A DNA stretch of 64,000 bases, from assembly GCA_034336665.1 (NCBI GenBank), contig CM067592.1:56410473-56474472 (forward strand), written 5' to 3'. Below are positions 1 through 17,309 of this stretch, piece after piece (positions within the stretch are counted from its first letter, which is position 1; each line of letters opens with the position of its first letter). The stretch is from Luscinia megarhynchos. Lineage: Eukaryota; Chordata; Aves; Passeriformes; Turdidae. Under the pieces are notes generated by a model, which was given only the letters and a program-made list of their open reading frames with translations, was not told where the DNA came from and did not search any database. The position numbers and the translations under genes were made by a program.

Positions 1-77
1 TTCACTAATTCCTTTTTAACTTCACTGTCTTATTTTTTAAATATATAGCTGGATAAAAAAAAATTTATCAATGTCTA

Positions 78-3143
<3,066 letters not shown>

Positions 3144-3613
3144 GGCTGCGGCCTGGGCCCGCCCCGACGGCGGCCTGGCGGGGCCAAGCGCGGCCGCGCC
3201 GCTCGCAGCCAGAGCAGCGCCAACCCGCGGAGTCGCGGAAGGAGCTCGGCGGAGAAAGACGCCTGGGATCGTGGTGTTCCAGCCCATCATCGGGCACCAC
3301 CACGTCCGGTAAAGTACGGCACCGGAGTGTCACGTCAGTCTTTCCTTAAACACCCCCAGAGACGGTGGTCTAGCACCTCCCCGGGTAGTCCATTCTAATG
3401 TTTAATCACACTTTCTGTGAATAAATTCCTCATCAGATCCAGCCTTAACCTGGCCGGGCTCAGCTGGAGGCTGTGTCCTCTCGCCCCAGCTGGCTGGCGA
3501 GGTGCGGACCCTCGCCCTGAGGGCGCTCTGCGAGCGGCGGCGGCTGAGGGAGAGCCGGGCCGGGCCGGGCCCAGCGCCCTGGGGCCGCCTGAGGGCGGCG
3601 GGACGAGGCCTGG

Positions 3614-4215
3614 AGCCACATCCCCGAGCCACGTCCTTTAACCACATCCCCGAGCCACATCCCTGAGCCACATCCCCGAGCCACATCCTTGAACCACATC
3701 CCTGAGCCACATCCCCAAGCCACATCCCCGAGCCACATCCCCGAGCAACATCCTTGAACCACATCCCCGAGCCACATCCCTGAGCCACATCCCCGAGCCA
3801 CATCCCCGAGCCACATCCCCGAGCCACATCCCCGAGCCACATCCTTGAACCACATCCCTGAGCCACATCCCCGAGCCACATCCTTGAACCACATCCCCGA
3901 GCCACATCCCCGAGCCACATCCCCGAGCCACATCCCCGAGCCACATCCTTGAACCACATCCCTGAGCCACATCCCCAAGCCACATCCCCGAGCCACATCC
4001 CCGAGCAACATCCTTGAACCACATCCCCGAGCCACATCCCTGAGCCACATCCCCGAGCCACATCCCCGAGCCACATCCCTGAGCCACATCCCTGAGCCAC
4101 ATCCCCTGAGCCACATCCCCGAGCCACATCCCTGAGCCACGTCCCGGAGCCACATCCCTGAGCCACATCCCCAAGCCACATCCTTGAACCACATCCCCGA
4201 GCCACATCCCCGAGC
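3614..4215. repeat. 13-bp minisatellite, about 46 copies
   Basis: Tandem copies of CCACATCCCCGAG on the plus strand. Variants differ mainly in the CCCGAG part (CCTGAG, CCCAAG, CTTGAA). Bases 3665-3819 recur exactly at 3925-4079, an offset of 260 = 20 units, showing a higher-order duplication. Since 13 is not a multiple of 3, every minus-strand frame reads the same 13-residue cycle (DVARGCGSGMWLG), giving long open frames that are artefacts of the repeat and not genes. Confidence 0.95.
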
Positions 4216-7200
4216 CCTCACTGTGCGGCAGTCCTCAACCCCTCAGGCTCCACGTTTGTTCCCAGGTGGGAGAGCACAGTCAGCCCTAAAACACCTGCCG
4301 TCAGCATTCTTGTTTGTAGGCCGTGAACCTGCCAAAGCAAGCCGCCACCCTTACAGCAGCCGCAAATTGTTCTGGAGGCCATGGAATCTAAAGTGACTGG
4401 CTGCACTCCCACCTTCCCCAAACAGCCTGTGCCCAGCTATCCCACACCATTGAACTGCCCTGCATGACAGAGCACACCCCGCCTCGTTTCAGGCGAATGC
4501 AAGGTTCTCAAGCTACATGAGCAGAACCGTTCACTTTCAGGCATTGGATTGTGTGTTTCTACTCCAGTTGAATGGATGTAATGTTTGTGAGACCTCTATT
4601 TTCCATCAGATTTGGCTGAAATTGAAAAACAAGATCAAAGACAATGGATGAGGAAACAGAGGAACAGACAGCATAACTACATATGCCTTGCTTTCCTAGA
4701 AAGTCAACTAAAGATATTAAAAGTCTTTTGAAGACTTCTGAATGTGGCTGCAAAGGTTTGTAAAATGTGTCACGGAGGAAATAAATTGTAATAAATTACG
4801 GTAAGCTCAAGAGACAGGTGGAAAAAGGTTGGAAATTTTTGAGGCTACTGTGAAGAAATGCTTTATACACATATGCTGAAATCTTGTCTCTGTTAACTGA
4901 GAGGCTTTTAGTCAGTAGGGTCAACTTCAATATGGTCAGCATTGCAGCCAGAACATCTGAAAATATAATGACTGATTAAATAGACTTGGCCTTAAGAAGC
5001 AACTTTAGCAGAAAAAAAAAAAATAAAAGGAAAAAAAAATGTGAGAAATGTGGCTATATTCCAACAGGAGTTTGAAAATAGAGAATTCCTGCCTGAGGTT
5101 TTAAAAACATTTGTGCTGTAGTCTGTCCCGTGTAACTCAAAATGTTATTGGATGCCATATCTACCTGTGCCCAAAATTGTTACTGACGCTGTAAGGGCCA
5201 CTGCCAGAAATGGAGTTGCGGGGCACGAGGGGGTGGTGCAGATCCCTTTAAAGAAAGTGTTGGAGCGCCCAAGCCAAGTGCTCTTTTTCCCTCGTGGCAT
5301 TTGCTCAAAGTAGATGCTGATTCGGGTGGGCTTTTCTGGGTTCCCAACAGTAGTAACCCAAAAAACTGCATTTTCATACCAGAACTTGTTTCAGAGTGAA
5401 TTTTGCAGCACCTGCCGACTGTGCAAAGCTTGAGCCAGTCAGGGTCGGGTCACAATTCTGACAGACTGTTTCTTCCCTCCTGCTCCCACGGCTCAGGGAC
5501 AGTAGCACCAATGCCAGCGAATGCAGCAGAGGAGACAGAGAGACGGCAGCACCGGCACCCAACGAGCCCGATCCTGACACCACGGCGCCAGAGTCACACC
5601 CAGCGATGCCCGTGATTTCCGTCTGCCCTCAGAACTGCTTCGTCCGCTCCTACCTTCCCAGGAGGGGCTTGTCACCAGCTTCCCTCTGTCTTTCAAACCA
5701 CATTTCCGGCTCTGGGGGGCCGGCCATCCTCGAGGGGAGGACCCTGCACCGTTTTAAGTTTTTTTTCTTCCTGGAGGGCCAGTGAGATTTAGCAATTTTG
5801 TATCTACTGGTTATTCACTGTTATTTTTTGCCTGTCGCTGCGTCTCATGTTAGCAAACTGTTACATTTTCTAACATCTACTACTTACGCCGACTCATATT
5901 CGTTTCTCCTTATGGTGGAAAGTGTGAAAAAAACCCTCACAATTTAGAATTTTATAAGTTTAATAAGAGACAAATATCCAGCACTGGGGTGTTTTTGGCA
6001 ATTAGCCAAAGAGCACAAGGTCAACTTAAAACATAGTTCTCTATATACAGTTACATTGCTGGGGGTATATGCATATTCATGAGTTTATATATTATTCAAA
6101 CAGTCCTTTGAGTTTTTTATGTTCCAGGATCTCTCTTGTTTGGTTTTTTAACGTCTGACTTGTCTTCAGGACATTCTTCCCCTAACTCCGTCCCGTTGTT
6201 CCACACTCCCTGATAGCGAGGCATCGATAAATCCTTCCCAGATGCTTATGCTCTGGTTTCTGTCACTGTTATCACTTGGAGAGGCCAGTCTCCAGATGTG
6301 AGAAAAATAATTGCTTTACACCATTCTCTGAGTTGGTTACATAGCGGCATTTTAGTCTCTATTTTAAAATTTTGCTAAAGCCTGCAATGTATTTATCACT
6401 CTACTATTCATATAAACTGTACAGCGCATACATAGACTGACAGATTATACTATTCAAAAGCAGTTAAAAGTAAGTATAAATTGTACCATATCAAAATAGT
6501 TGTGGTGCAAAAAGCTGATCTGTGAATGCGAAAGCCAATATTATATTGTCATCTATAACAAAAGGGACTGGTTAAAACTCTGAGGAGAGGAAATTCAGTT
6601 CAGAGTGTCCATCTTTTAAATTGTCTTAAACCAAGACAAACTTTTACCAAAGTTGGAACTACAATTACTGTTATGAATGGCCATTACATTTTTCAAGCTA
6701 TTGTTCTGGAATGAAATACAATTATACTCAACTATTAAATCTGGTTTTCTGTGCTCTTGTAAAACACGAGGAAAAAATATTCTTGCCAGAAATTTATTTG
6801 GTTGGAAAAGAAAAATGAGTTCTTTGCTCCACACTGAAAAAAATTCCCAACATCTTTTTGTTCTAGGAAATCTCTCCCAAGAATAGAATTTTAGAAACTT
6901 TGTTCAGGCAAAATGAGCAAGAGTGACTGAAAGTCTAGACAATTGCTTTATTTCATAAAGTTCCAGTTGATACAGGTTGGATGTTCTGCAAAGGTTTGCT
7001 GCCAATTCCCTGGTTTTACAACCTGGACCTATTTTCAAGTGTTGTCCTTCACACTTTGCTGCATCAAATGAATATTTAAAATTAATAATCAGGAGAATGA
7101 ACATTAAGAACTCAACTGGGCAACCTGCTCCAGGAGAGAACTGCTTCACACGGGAGGTTTGACTTATGGGCCCTGGAGGCTTCTTCTACCCTGTATTATT

Positions 7201-7640
7201 TTGTGCTGAAGAAACACAGGAAGGAAAGCACCTGATTGGAAGGTATAAACAATGAAGCTAGACTGACAAGGTGCTGTCAAGTGCACTGTTATTCAGTTTT
7301 TTATCCTAATACATTTCCTGCTACTAAAAAAAGAATTCTAAAAAGTTGTGACTTCTCAAGCATCCATTCATCTCTTCTTGGTTTGCACTTGCACCTGTGT
7401 AATGAATGAGTGTTTTAAGATTGCTTAAAGAATAACTGGCAAAAGTATCAGTAAAGACAGGTTTAATATAAAAGCTGCTATAGGTCCTCTCTACTACTTA
7501 CTAGATGGTCAAGGCAGACTGAGGAGAGAAAGGGGAAGGATAAAGGGGAATACAGCCCAAAAGCCCAACAGCACTTAATAGCATTTGAAACAATAGTTAA
7601 CAGCATTTAACTTATCACTTAAGTTAAACAGTTTAAGCAG
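4216..7640. other. Intergenic, no gene seen
   Basis: Between COMMD10 and ARL14EPL. AT-rich, only short unsupported open frames; a 17-base palindromic NFI-type site lies at 5994-6010. Confidence 0.7.
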
Positions 7641-7648
7641 TTAAAAAT

Positions 7649-8110
7649 CTAGGAGAGCAGTGTTTCTCCCACATTTGGTATAGCACATGCCCACTTGTAT
7701 GCACACAGACATAAAGAGTCAGTGCTCTCCAGGGGGTCAGCCCCCAGCCTGTGCTGGTACTTGGGGTTATTTGTCCCCAGGTGCAGCACTCTACACTTGC
7801 CCTCATTGAACCTCATCAGGTTTCTCTGTGCCAAGGTTTCCAGTCTGTCAAGGTCCCACTGAATGTCATCACAGCCTTCTGGGGGATCAGCCACTCTCCC
7901 CAGTTTTGTATCATTGCAAAACCTGCTGCTGGTGCGTTTGATCTCTTCACCCAGGCCATTGACAAAGAAGCTTAACACAACTGGACCCAGCACTGATCCC
8001 TGGGGAATGCCACTGACCCCCACCTGGATTCTGCCGTGCTGATCATGATCTTCTGAGCTCTGCCATTCAGCCAGTTTGTGATCCATCTCAATGTCCATTC
8101 ATTTAAGCGA
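7649..8110 (-). mobile_element. CR1 LINE fragment, reverse transcriptase part of ORF2, degraded
   Basis: The minus-strand translation has SGIPQGSVLGPV, the RT core motif, then FCNDTKLGRV where an active CR1 has F-A-D-D-T-K, and LAQRNLMRFNEGKCRVLHLG, a CR1 signature. Loss of one catalytic aspartate and the lack of the remaining ORF show a dead 5'-truncated copy. Confidence 0.9.
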
Positions 8111-8127
8111 CATTTCCTGAGCTTACT

Positions 8128-8600
8128 GTCCTGGGGTGACTTTGTGATGTTTAATCATATCCCCATTTATCTGTTTAGCCCAGAAATAAATTTTGTATCT
8201 TTAAGGCTGGATTTGAGAGTGGAGGGGAAGGAGAAGCAGTGGAATGTGTGAGGCTTTTGCTTTCAAAACACAGAGATAGGAATTTTATTGCTTCATCTCC
8301 TGGACGGTGTCGCCATGGTGGACAGCAGGAGAGAGCTCCCCTTTGCTTTTAGCTAGCCTTTGACTAACTGAAGAAAAGAAATCCCCCGGATAGATTTTTT
8401 TTTCTTTTTTTTTTTTTTTTTTCCTGGAATTATTTGACCCTGTTCTGGACTGGGGACCTTGGGGTAGCAACAGGAGCTTGCACCTGTGGCCCACAAGGGC
8501 CTGGCCTGGGCAGCAACATTTTCCAGCATTGGAGGGACTGAGAACAGACTGAGCCAAGCTACCACACACAGGAGAGAGACTCTCTGAATTTGTCATCTTT
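8128..8600 (+). mobile_element. Possible LTR-like fragment
   Basis: Starts TGTCCTGGGGTGAC, resembling the 5' end of avian endogenous retroviral LTRs, and has AATAAA near 8187. No matching end or target duplication identified. A T-rich tract lies at 8395-8422. Confidence 0.25.
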
Positions 8601-8639
8601 TCAGAGTGGAGAGAGGTTTTTGTTGTTTAGTGTTGGGGG

Positions 8640-8707
8640 TTTTTTGGTTGGTTTGTTGGTTTGGGGGGTTTTTGGGGGTTTTGGGGGGTTTTTTGGGGTT
8701 TTTTTTG
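8640..8707 (+). repeat. G/T-rich low-complexity tract with four G-runs
   Basis: Runs of 6, 5, 6 and 4 G at 8663-8668, 8674-8678, 8683-8688 and 8695-8698, separated by 4-6 T. This fits an intramolecular G-quadruplex on the plus strand. Confidence 0.85.
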
Positions 8708-8719
8708 TGCTGGGCAGTG

Positions 8720-11187
8720 CTTCACCTGTAGAATAAACAGGTTTTTTCCACTTCTCTCTGAGGAAATTTCTTCCCAAACTGCTTGGGGGAGGGGATGCTT
8801 GAGTTTGCTTCCTGGGGGTGCCCTTTGGAGGTTTTCTTCCAAATTTATCCTAAAGCAGGACACTTACCTTAGGATGCTATGGGAGACAATGTCAAAACCT
8901 TGCTGAAGCAGAGGTAGATAACATCTACTGCTCTCCCCTCATCACCCCATCCTGCCATGCTAACTCAAAAGAGCTGCAGCAACTGTAATGCATTAATACA
9001 TTTGATGCAAATATGTATTTAAGGATATTTGAATATTTATTCAGAAAGAATCCGTCTATATTTCTTTAGCTGATCTTTAGTTCTTTAGTTCTTTTGGTTT
9101 TTGGCCTGAAGTGAGTCAAATCTGTATTCTCCTATAATATGAATGCATATAGACAAAGTTCAATTGTGCTCTTACAGGAGGTATTTTAAAGGATCATGAA
9201 AATGGTCTGGAAAAGAATTCAAAAATGTATTTTTTTTAATGCTTTAATGATGCAGTGGGATTGAAGGGCACTTTGCCATATGTAGAAGCTCATTTTAAGC
9301 CAGGAGGAACAGTTTAGTGGTCTTGTAACTGAAATATGTAGACTTTCTGGAACCACACATCTGATTTTTCCCAAGAGTGACTATTCTTTATTGTTTTTAA
9401 AGCATTGAAGATAAACTGAATACGTTGTGGTTTACTTAAGTTACCTAATGTTAAGTTCCCACTTGGACAGAAATCCCATGCCAATTTTTATATAAAAATG
9501 GGAACTTACTTTGGGAAAGAAGATCTCAATTTTCTGCCTGTTGTTTTACAGTGCTATAATCTATTGTATTCCTAGTCTGTGCTTCAGAAGTGCTATGTTA
9601 CACAAGTTTTTGCTGTGGAACATTGCATGAAGGATTTGCAAATACTGAGCAAGGGAAAAACCATCATTGTGCATCCCTTTTAGTAGCACACAGATGGTGG
9701 TAGACAAGAGAGTCGTGGTCCTGCTACAGCTGGCTCGCTTGTCAGCCTTGTGCCACAATCCAGCTTTGGTCTGCTGTATTCAAAACTCCCATGTCTTCAT
9801 TCACCTGATAAAGCTTCAGGTGTTCATGGTCTTTTGCGAACCTTCGAATCTTGAAAGTCATAATATTTAATGGCTCTTGACTTTGCCTCTTCTGAGCCAC
9901 ATGGCAATAATTCTATTAATACTTCCTTTTTTTGGCCTTTGTTATAGAAGCAATTGTAAGTATCCAATGCAAATTGGAAAGGACAGCTATTGTGGCTTTT
10001 TTTCCTCAGAACTGTGACAACCTCAGATGTAGAAAAGTAGATACATTATTAAATAGAGAATGTCTTTGGTGGATAGATTTCTAGCTTGTTGTCTAACTCC
10101 GTGTAATGAAGGCAAACAGCTAGATACTGTGCATAGGTCTTCCTTTATTTTCATAGCTTTCAAGTTTGTAAGAGGCAGGAGATGTACAGTGTAGTTTTTG
10201 GGATTAAAACAACTCCAGTAAGAGAATGCCCAAGGGCATAGGGGTCTGGAAGGGAAAAAAGCATCTTTATGCAGAAATTGTAGGGGAACACACTGTTCAT
10301 TTCCCTGACACTGGCTTCTTTATAGTAATAACATGTAATAAAGCAGAGGGTGAATATCTCCTTCTAGATAGATAATGATTGTAAGCAAGGGAAATACAGT
10401 GGAAGACACAATAATTTCAAATTAAACAAATTGAATCCACTTTTAGACAAGAGATTGAAAGATAGCATCTTAATTTAGGGTGTCATTTAATATGTATCTA
10501 TCTATACTTTTCCCTTTTCTTGTCTATCCATTCCCTTCCCTTTCCACAACGGGATCACTGGTAGCCATGAGTAAAGCAGTCACATGGACAAGGAAAAGAC
10601 AGGAAAAGTAAATTCACAGAGTCACAAGTTGTTTAAACTGCATAATCTGGGGAGGAGTAGAGGAATAGGGAAGAGAGAGAAGAAGGACACACAGACCTTG
10701 AGAAAGAGTTCATTGATCTGCTTTCCTTTAAACAGCTCTCTAGAGCAAAACAACTTTCCTTACTCCATAGGGAAAATAATTTTCTGTTTAGATTGATTTA
10801 TAAGTTGTAAGATGATCTGATGTCATCTGGAGCATAACCAATCTCACAAGAGACTACAAAATGTTCTCTGCCATTTCCCTTATGGGGTTTAAAACCATAA
10901 TGTCATGTAGTGTGGTATTATGTAATTGCCTAAGAAAACTATCATATATGGTCACTGTTTCTAATTGTATCTACCACAAATTTTCACAATCCATACAAAA
11001 ATATGTATAACACGTTTTCTTCTTCCCCATTTACATCTGCCCTAATAGAACTATACTTGAGCACTCTGAACTGCTCATTCAGAATCTAGGGGAAAGTTAG
11101 CAGGATCATTGGAATGGTAGAGCCATTTTCAAACCACAGCAGAACTGCATATGCCCTGTTATTTCTTTATCTTGGCTCTCATCTTTC
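8720..11187. other. Intergenic, no gene seen
   Basis: AT-rich sequence without exons, repeats or RNA genes that I can support. Confidence 0.65.
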
Positions 11188-11222
11188 TTTTTTTTTTTTT
11201 TTTTTTTTTTGGGGGGGGGGGG
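11188..11222 (+). repeat. T(23)G(12) homopolymer junction
   Basis: Twenty-three T followed directly by twelve G; a hotspot for length error. Confidence 0.9.
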
Positions 11223-11349
11223 AGATGGGGGCGGGTGGAGGTTTGTGCTTTATTTCCAAGGGTTGCAATAAGTGTGTTTGTGATGGAGTTCTCTTAAACT
11301 TTGCATTTAGCTATGATTGTGACTGAGCCACAGTCCATTTTCAAAACCA

Positions 11350-12800
11350 CACGGTAACACAAATGAATTCAACAATGGGATTTTCAGTGGATCCCATCCA
11401 GCCCCATGGAGTTGAGTGTGTCTAAGTGATGTAACAAGTCAGTGGTCATGGCCCCCCTAATACGCAGGCTTCCTTCTGATCCCCATCCCTGTCTTCCAGT
11501 TCATGAGGTTGGGTACCTAAAGCTATTGCTATTAAAGACAGAGGTAAAGATGGCACTAAGTATCTGCTTTTCCTCATCCTTCATCATAATGCATCCCCCA
11601 CATCAATGAGGTAAGGAGATCGTCCTCAGCCTTTCTGTTTTTCACAGAATCACAGAATGTGCTGAGCCAGAAGGGACCTACAAGGCTCATGAAGTCTAAC
11701 TTTTAGTCCTGCGCAGGACATCCCAAGATCTATACTTGAACATTGTCCAAACACTTCTCTGTGTATTTATGAAAACATTTGATGTATACATAAAAACATT
11801 TATGTTGTCTTTTACCACAGTAGCCAGATTAATTTCTGGGCTTTGTCCCTTCTATTTCTTTCCCTGAATAACCTCACAACGTCCCTGTAGTCCTCCTAAG
11901 TTGCCTTGCCCTTTCTCCAAAGGTGATATATTCTCTTTTTTACCCAGAATTCCAGCCAAAGCTCTCTGTTCAGCTAGGATGGTTTTCCTCCACATCATCC
12001 TGTCTTCTGGCACATGAGGACAGCCTGCACCCTGAAGATTTCCTTCTTGAAAAATCTGGACCCCTTTGCGCCACAAAAGATTTTGACAACCAGGCCCCTT
12101 GACAGACCTTCCTAAATCCAAGATGGCAGTTATGCTGACCCCCTTCCTTCTGTCTCTGAGAATCAAAAACTCTATCATTTCATGATCACTGTGCCCAAGA
12201 TTGCCTCATACCATCATATCATCCTCTAGTTCTTTTCTGTTTACAAAGCACAGGTCCAACAGGTACCTCCCTTTGGCTGTCTTGCTGAAATGACTTAGAG
12301 AAAATGGCCTTACATATCCTCCAGGAACTTCCTAGACTGTTTTCCCTCTCTGCTACATTGTATTGACAGTAGGTATCTGGAAAGCTGAAGTCCCCTGAGA
12401 GAAGGGTGATTGTAAGACTCCTTATAGAATACTTCATCTTCCTCTCCATGCTGGTTGGTGGTCTACAACAGATTCTGACCAGGATATCTGCCTTGTCCTT
12501 CCCTCGGATTCTTGCCCAGAAACACTCAACCCTATTGTCACAATTACTAAGCTTGAGACAGCCAAAACTCTTCATACATGGCTACCTCCCCACTTCTCCT
12601 TCCTTGCCCATCCCTTCTGAAAATTTTACAGCCACCTATCACAGCACTCCTGTTGAGCAAGTTGTCCCACCACGTTTCACTGATGGTGACTGTGTCACAG
12701 CATTCCCACTACATTCCCACACAACGGCTTCCAGCTACTCCAGCTTGTTGCCTGTTGGAGTGTGAAAACAGAGACCTCTCTGAGTCCCTCAGAGGGAGAA
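11350..12800 (-). mobile_element. CR1 LINE copy, endonuclease part of ORF2, interrupted by another CR1
   Basis: On the minus strand, 12575-12219 encodes VECFWARIRGKDKADILVRI, RPP, and LLSGDFSFPDTYCQYN, the CR1 endonuclease. Below it, 12178-11852 encodes MIEFLILR and ILAEQRALAGI, the linker to the RT. The remnant continues to about 11.35 kb. Frameshifts and stops show it is inactive. A second short CR1 3' end sits within it at about 11.64-11.76 kb. Confidence 0.85.
11642..11765 (-). mobile_element. Short CR1 3' end inserted in an older CR1
   Basis: Plus strand CACAGAATCACAGAATG then AAGGGACCTACAAGG is the reverse complement of the CR1 3' UTR and its terminal ATTCTGTG repeats. It splits sequence that otherwise reads as one continuous CR1 ORF2. 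Confidence 0.7.
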
Positions 12801-12881
12801 CAGTATGCAGGAACTGAATTAAAGTTCTTAGAAAAATCAAAATATAAAGCCACACAGACATAAAATAGATGTGTAAGCTTA

Positions 12882-12908
12882 AGTAAGTAAGTAAGTTTAA
12901 GTAAGTAA
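12882..12908 (+). repeat. (AAGT)n microsatellite
   Basis: Interrupted AAGT/TAAG tetranucleotide run beside the LTR-like unit. Confidence 0.7.
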
Positions 12909-12959
12909 AAATATATTTTAAGTGCCTTAAAGAGCAAAAGCCTTAGAATCAAGGTAAGA

Positions 12960-13660
12960 AACAAGCTTCAAAAGCAAGCTTCAATGAGAGCTCAAAAACA
13001 TAGTTCTAGACATTAGTGTAAAAAACAAGCTCCAAAACCAATCTTCAGTGAGAGCTCAAAACACAGTTCTAGACATAATAAAAATATAGGAATATTGCTT
13101 ACATTCTTCACATAGATAGGCTATATGTGCAAATTATGCGTGAACTTTTGTATTCTAGAACTAGAATTCTAATAGGTTTAGAAGAAATACTTCAGGTTTG
13201 TGTTTTTAGCTCATTGGGTAACTTGCAAATAAAAATCTGTGTATTAGAGTGACAGCTCTCTCACTTCTCTCTTCTTCCACCATCATCACCATCACTACCA
13301 CCACATGAAAGAAGGACAACAAGAAGAAAAGAAGAAAGACCAGCCTTTGCTCAGGACTCTACCAGGCTGCAGCCTTTGCCTCTTGAGACTCTGTACAGGC
13401 CACAGATTCTGCCTCTGCTCAGGGCTCTGTGCTGGCGGGCTGCTGCTCCTGGCTCTGCCCAGGACTTCATACCAGGGAGCTGCTTCTATTCGGGACTGTA
13501 TGCCACAAAGTTTTTAGCATGGACTTCAACACTTGGGACTCTTTGTCTTTTGAGACTGATGTGCCTTTACAATAAACAACTTTACAGCAACTAACAATTG
13601 CTCTGCTCTTTTGAAGACATAAACCCATAGCAATCTCAACACTTGCCCAAGTCGCCTGCA
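12960..13660 (+). mobile_element. LTR-like unit with duplicated upstream repeat
   Basis: A 53-base segment starting ACAAGCT and ending GTTCTAGACAT occurs at 12961 and again at about 13025, as in duplicated U3 enhancers. AATAAA at 13571-13576 follows a CT-rich and then GC-richer stretch. No viral coding sequence adjoins. Ends are not defined by a visible target duplication. Confidence 0.4.
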
Positions 13661-14740
13661 TGATACAAGCTTAAGATGTCATTAGTTGAGAGGAACAAAA
13701 AAATCTTTCCAAGGTAGCAAGTCAGAAGGAGATTTTGGTGTTAAGTCATTCTTAGGATCTGTTCTCAAGCTTCTTGTATTGTAAGATATCTTTGTCTTGA
13801 AGATCTCTGTCATAGAGAATCGCATGTAGTAAGGGAGAAAACTGGTGCCACATTCAAAGTTGGGAGAGTCTCCTCAAAAACAAACAAACACTAGGCCCAA
13901 GGTATGAATCCCCCACTAGCAGCATGCTCCTGGAAGTCACCTGCAACCATCTGCAGCCTTCTTGCCTTCAAGAACTAGAGAGACACTCACTCCTCAAAAA
14001 GGGTGTGGATGCCTACCATGAACGAGAACACCTATCACATGAAAACTGGACATAAGTTATTGTATTTTAAGTCTGTCATGTCTTACACGAAGAGGGAGCT
14101 TCTGTAACTAAAAAGACTTTTCTGTACAGAAGGAAAAATATCCACTCTGTCTAGCCATATAATTAATGACCAGTGCATGTTTAATGTGCCACATGCTGTA
14201 TAAAAATAGTGCTGACTGAATACGTTGGTTTCAGTTTTACAACCTGGGCAGCAAGAAAGAATTGCTGAGAGAGAGTGGTTTCCACTCTCCTTTCTTAACA
14301 TACACATGAACATGGAAATAGTGACCTAGTTTCAGAGAACAGTGTTATCTCAAATGCCTGCTGCCTCACCTATATGAGGAATGAATGCATTAGGATGAAA
14401 AGGCTCTTGGACAAGCCAACACAAAAGAAAGAGCAGTGTCACACATATGAGTAAATGAATGAGCAGAGGAACGGGCAAAAAACCCTTATTACAAGTCATG
14501 TAGTTCAGCTTCCCAGGGTAAGAAAATTATCTTCCTGTAACAGTACAGATACCTTCAATTTTAGAAAGTCAAGATTTAGAAAGGATTGACTAGGTGCCTC
14601 AGCAAAGCTCACAAGAATGAGGAAGAATGAAATACACACCTTTACTTTATGGAGAATGCTAAAGTTTGCTAGGTAGGCAGCAATAAAAAAGCACAAGCAC
14701 CAGTCAGTTGCTTCACTAGAGACAATTCACAAAACCTAGA
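13661..14740. other. Intergenic, 3' flank of ARL14EPL
   Basis: No gene or repeat recognised. Confidence 0.6.
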
Positions 14741-14746
14741 TTTATT
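14741..14746 (-). terminator. ARL14EPL: ARL14EPL polyadenylation signal AATAAA
   Basis: AATAAA on the minus strand about 60 bases after the stop codon, the usual arrangement for a short 3' UTR. Confidence 0.55.
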
Positions 14747-14804
14747 TTAATAAAACACGAAGAAAAAAAAACAATGTTCAGGCACAAAAACTAGCAGAAC
14801 ATAA

Positions 14805-16999
<2,195 letters not shown>

Positions 17000-17169
17000 T
17001 TCACCACCCTTTTGAAATATGCACATATTGGTTAAACATATACAACGGTATAAACATACTTGTATTTTAAAGTTTTAAGGATAAACAGGTGATATCGACA
17101 CAAGATTTTATGCATTCTTAATCATCAGCAAATGGAGAACGAAATGTGGCTCAGTAACAGTCTCGATTT

Positions 17170-17285
17170 TAAAACTGTATTAAATAAGAATATATAAATA
17201 TATGTATGCATATAAAGCATATACATATATACACATAATATATGTGTATAAAGAATATATATATGAATATAAAGAATATACAAAA
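17170..17285. repeat. TA-rich microsatellite
   Basis: Imperfect (TA)n with TATG and CATA steps, directly 3' (on plus) to the ARL14EPL first exon region and beside a CpG cluster. Confidence 0.8.
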
Positions 17286-17309
17286 GCTGTATCAACAAAG
17301 GCACTGCAC

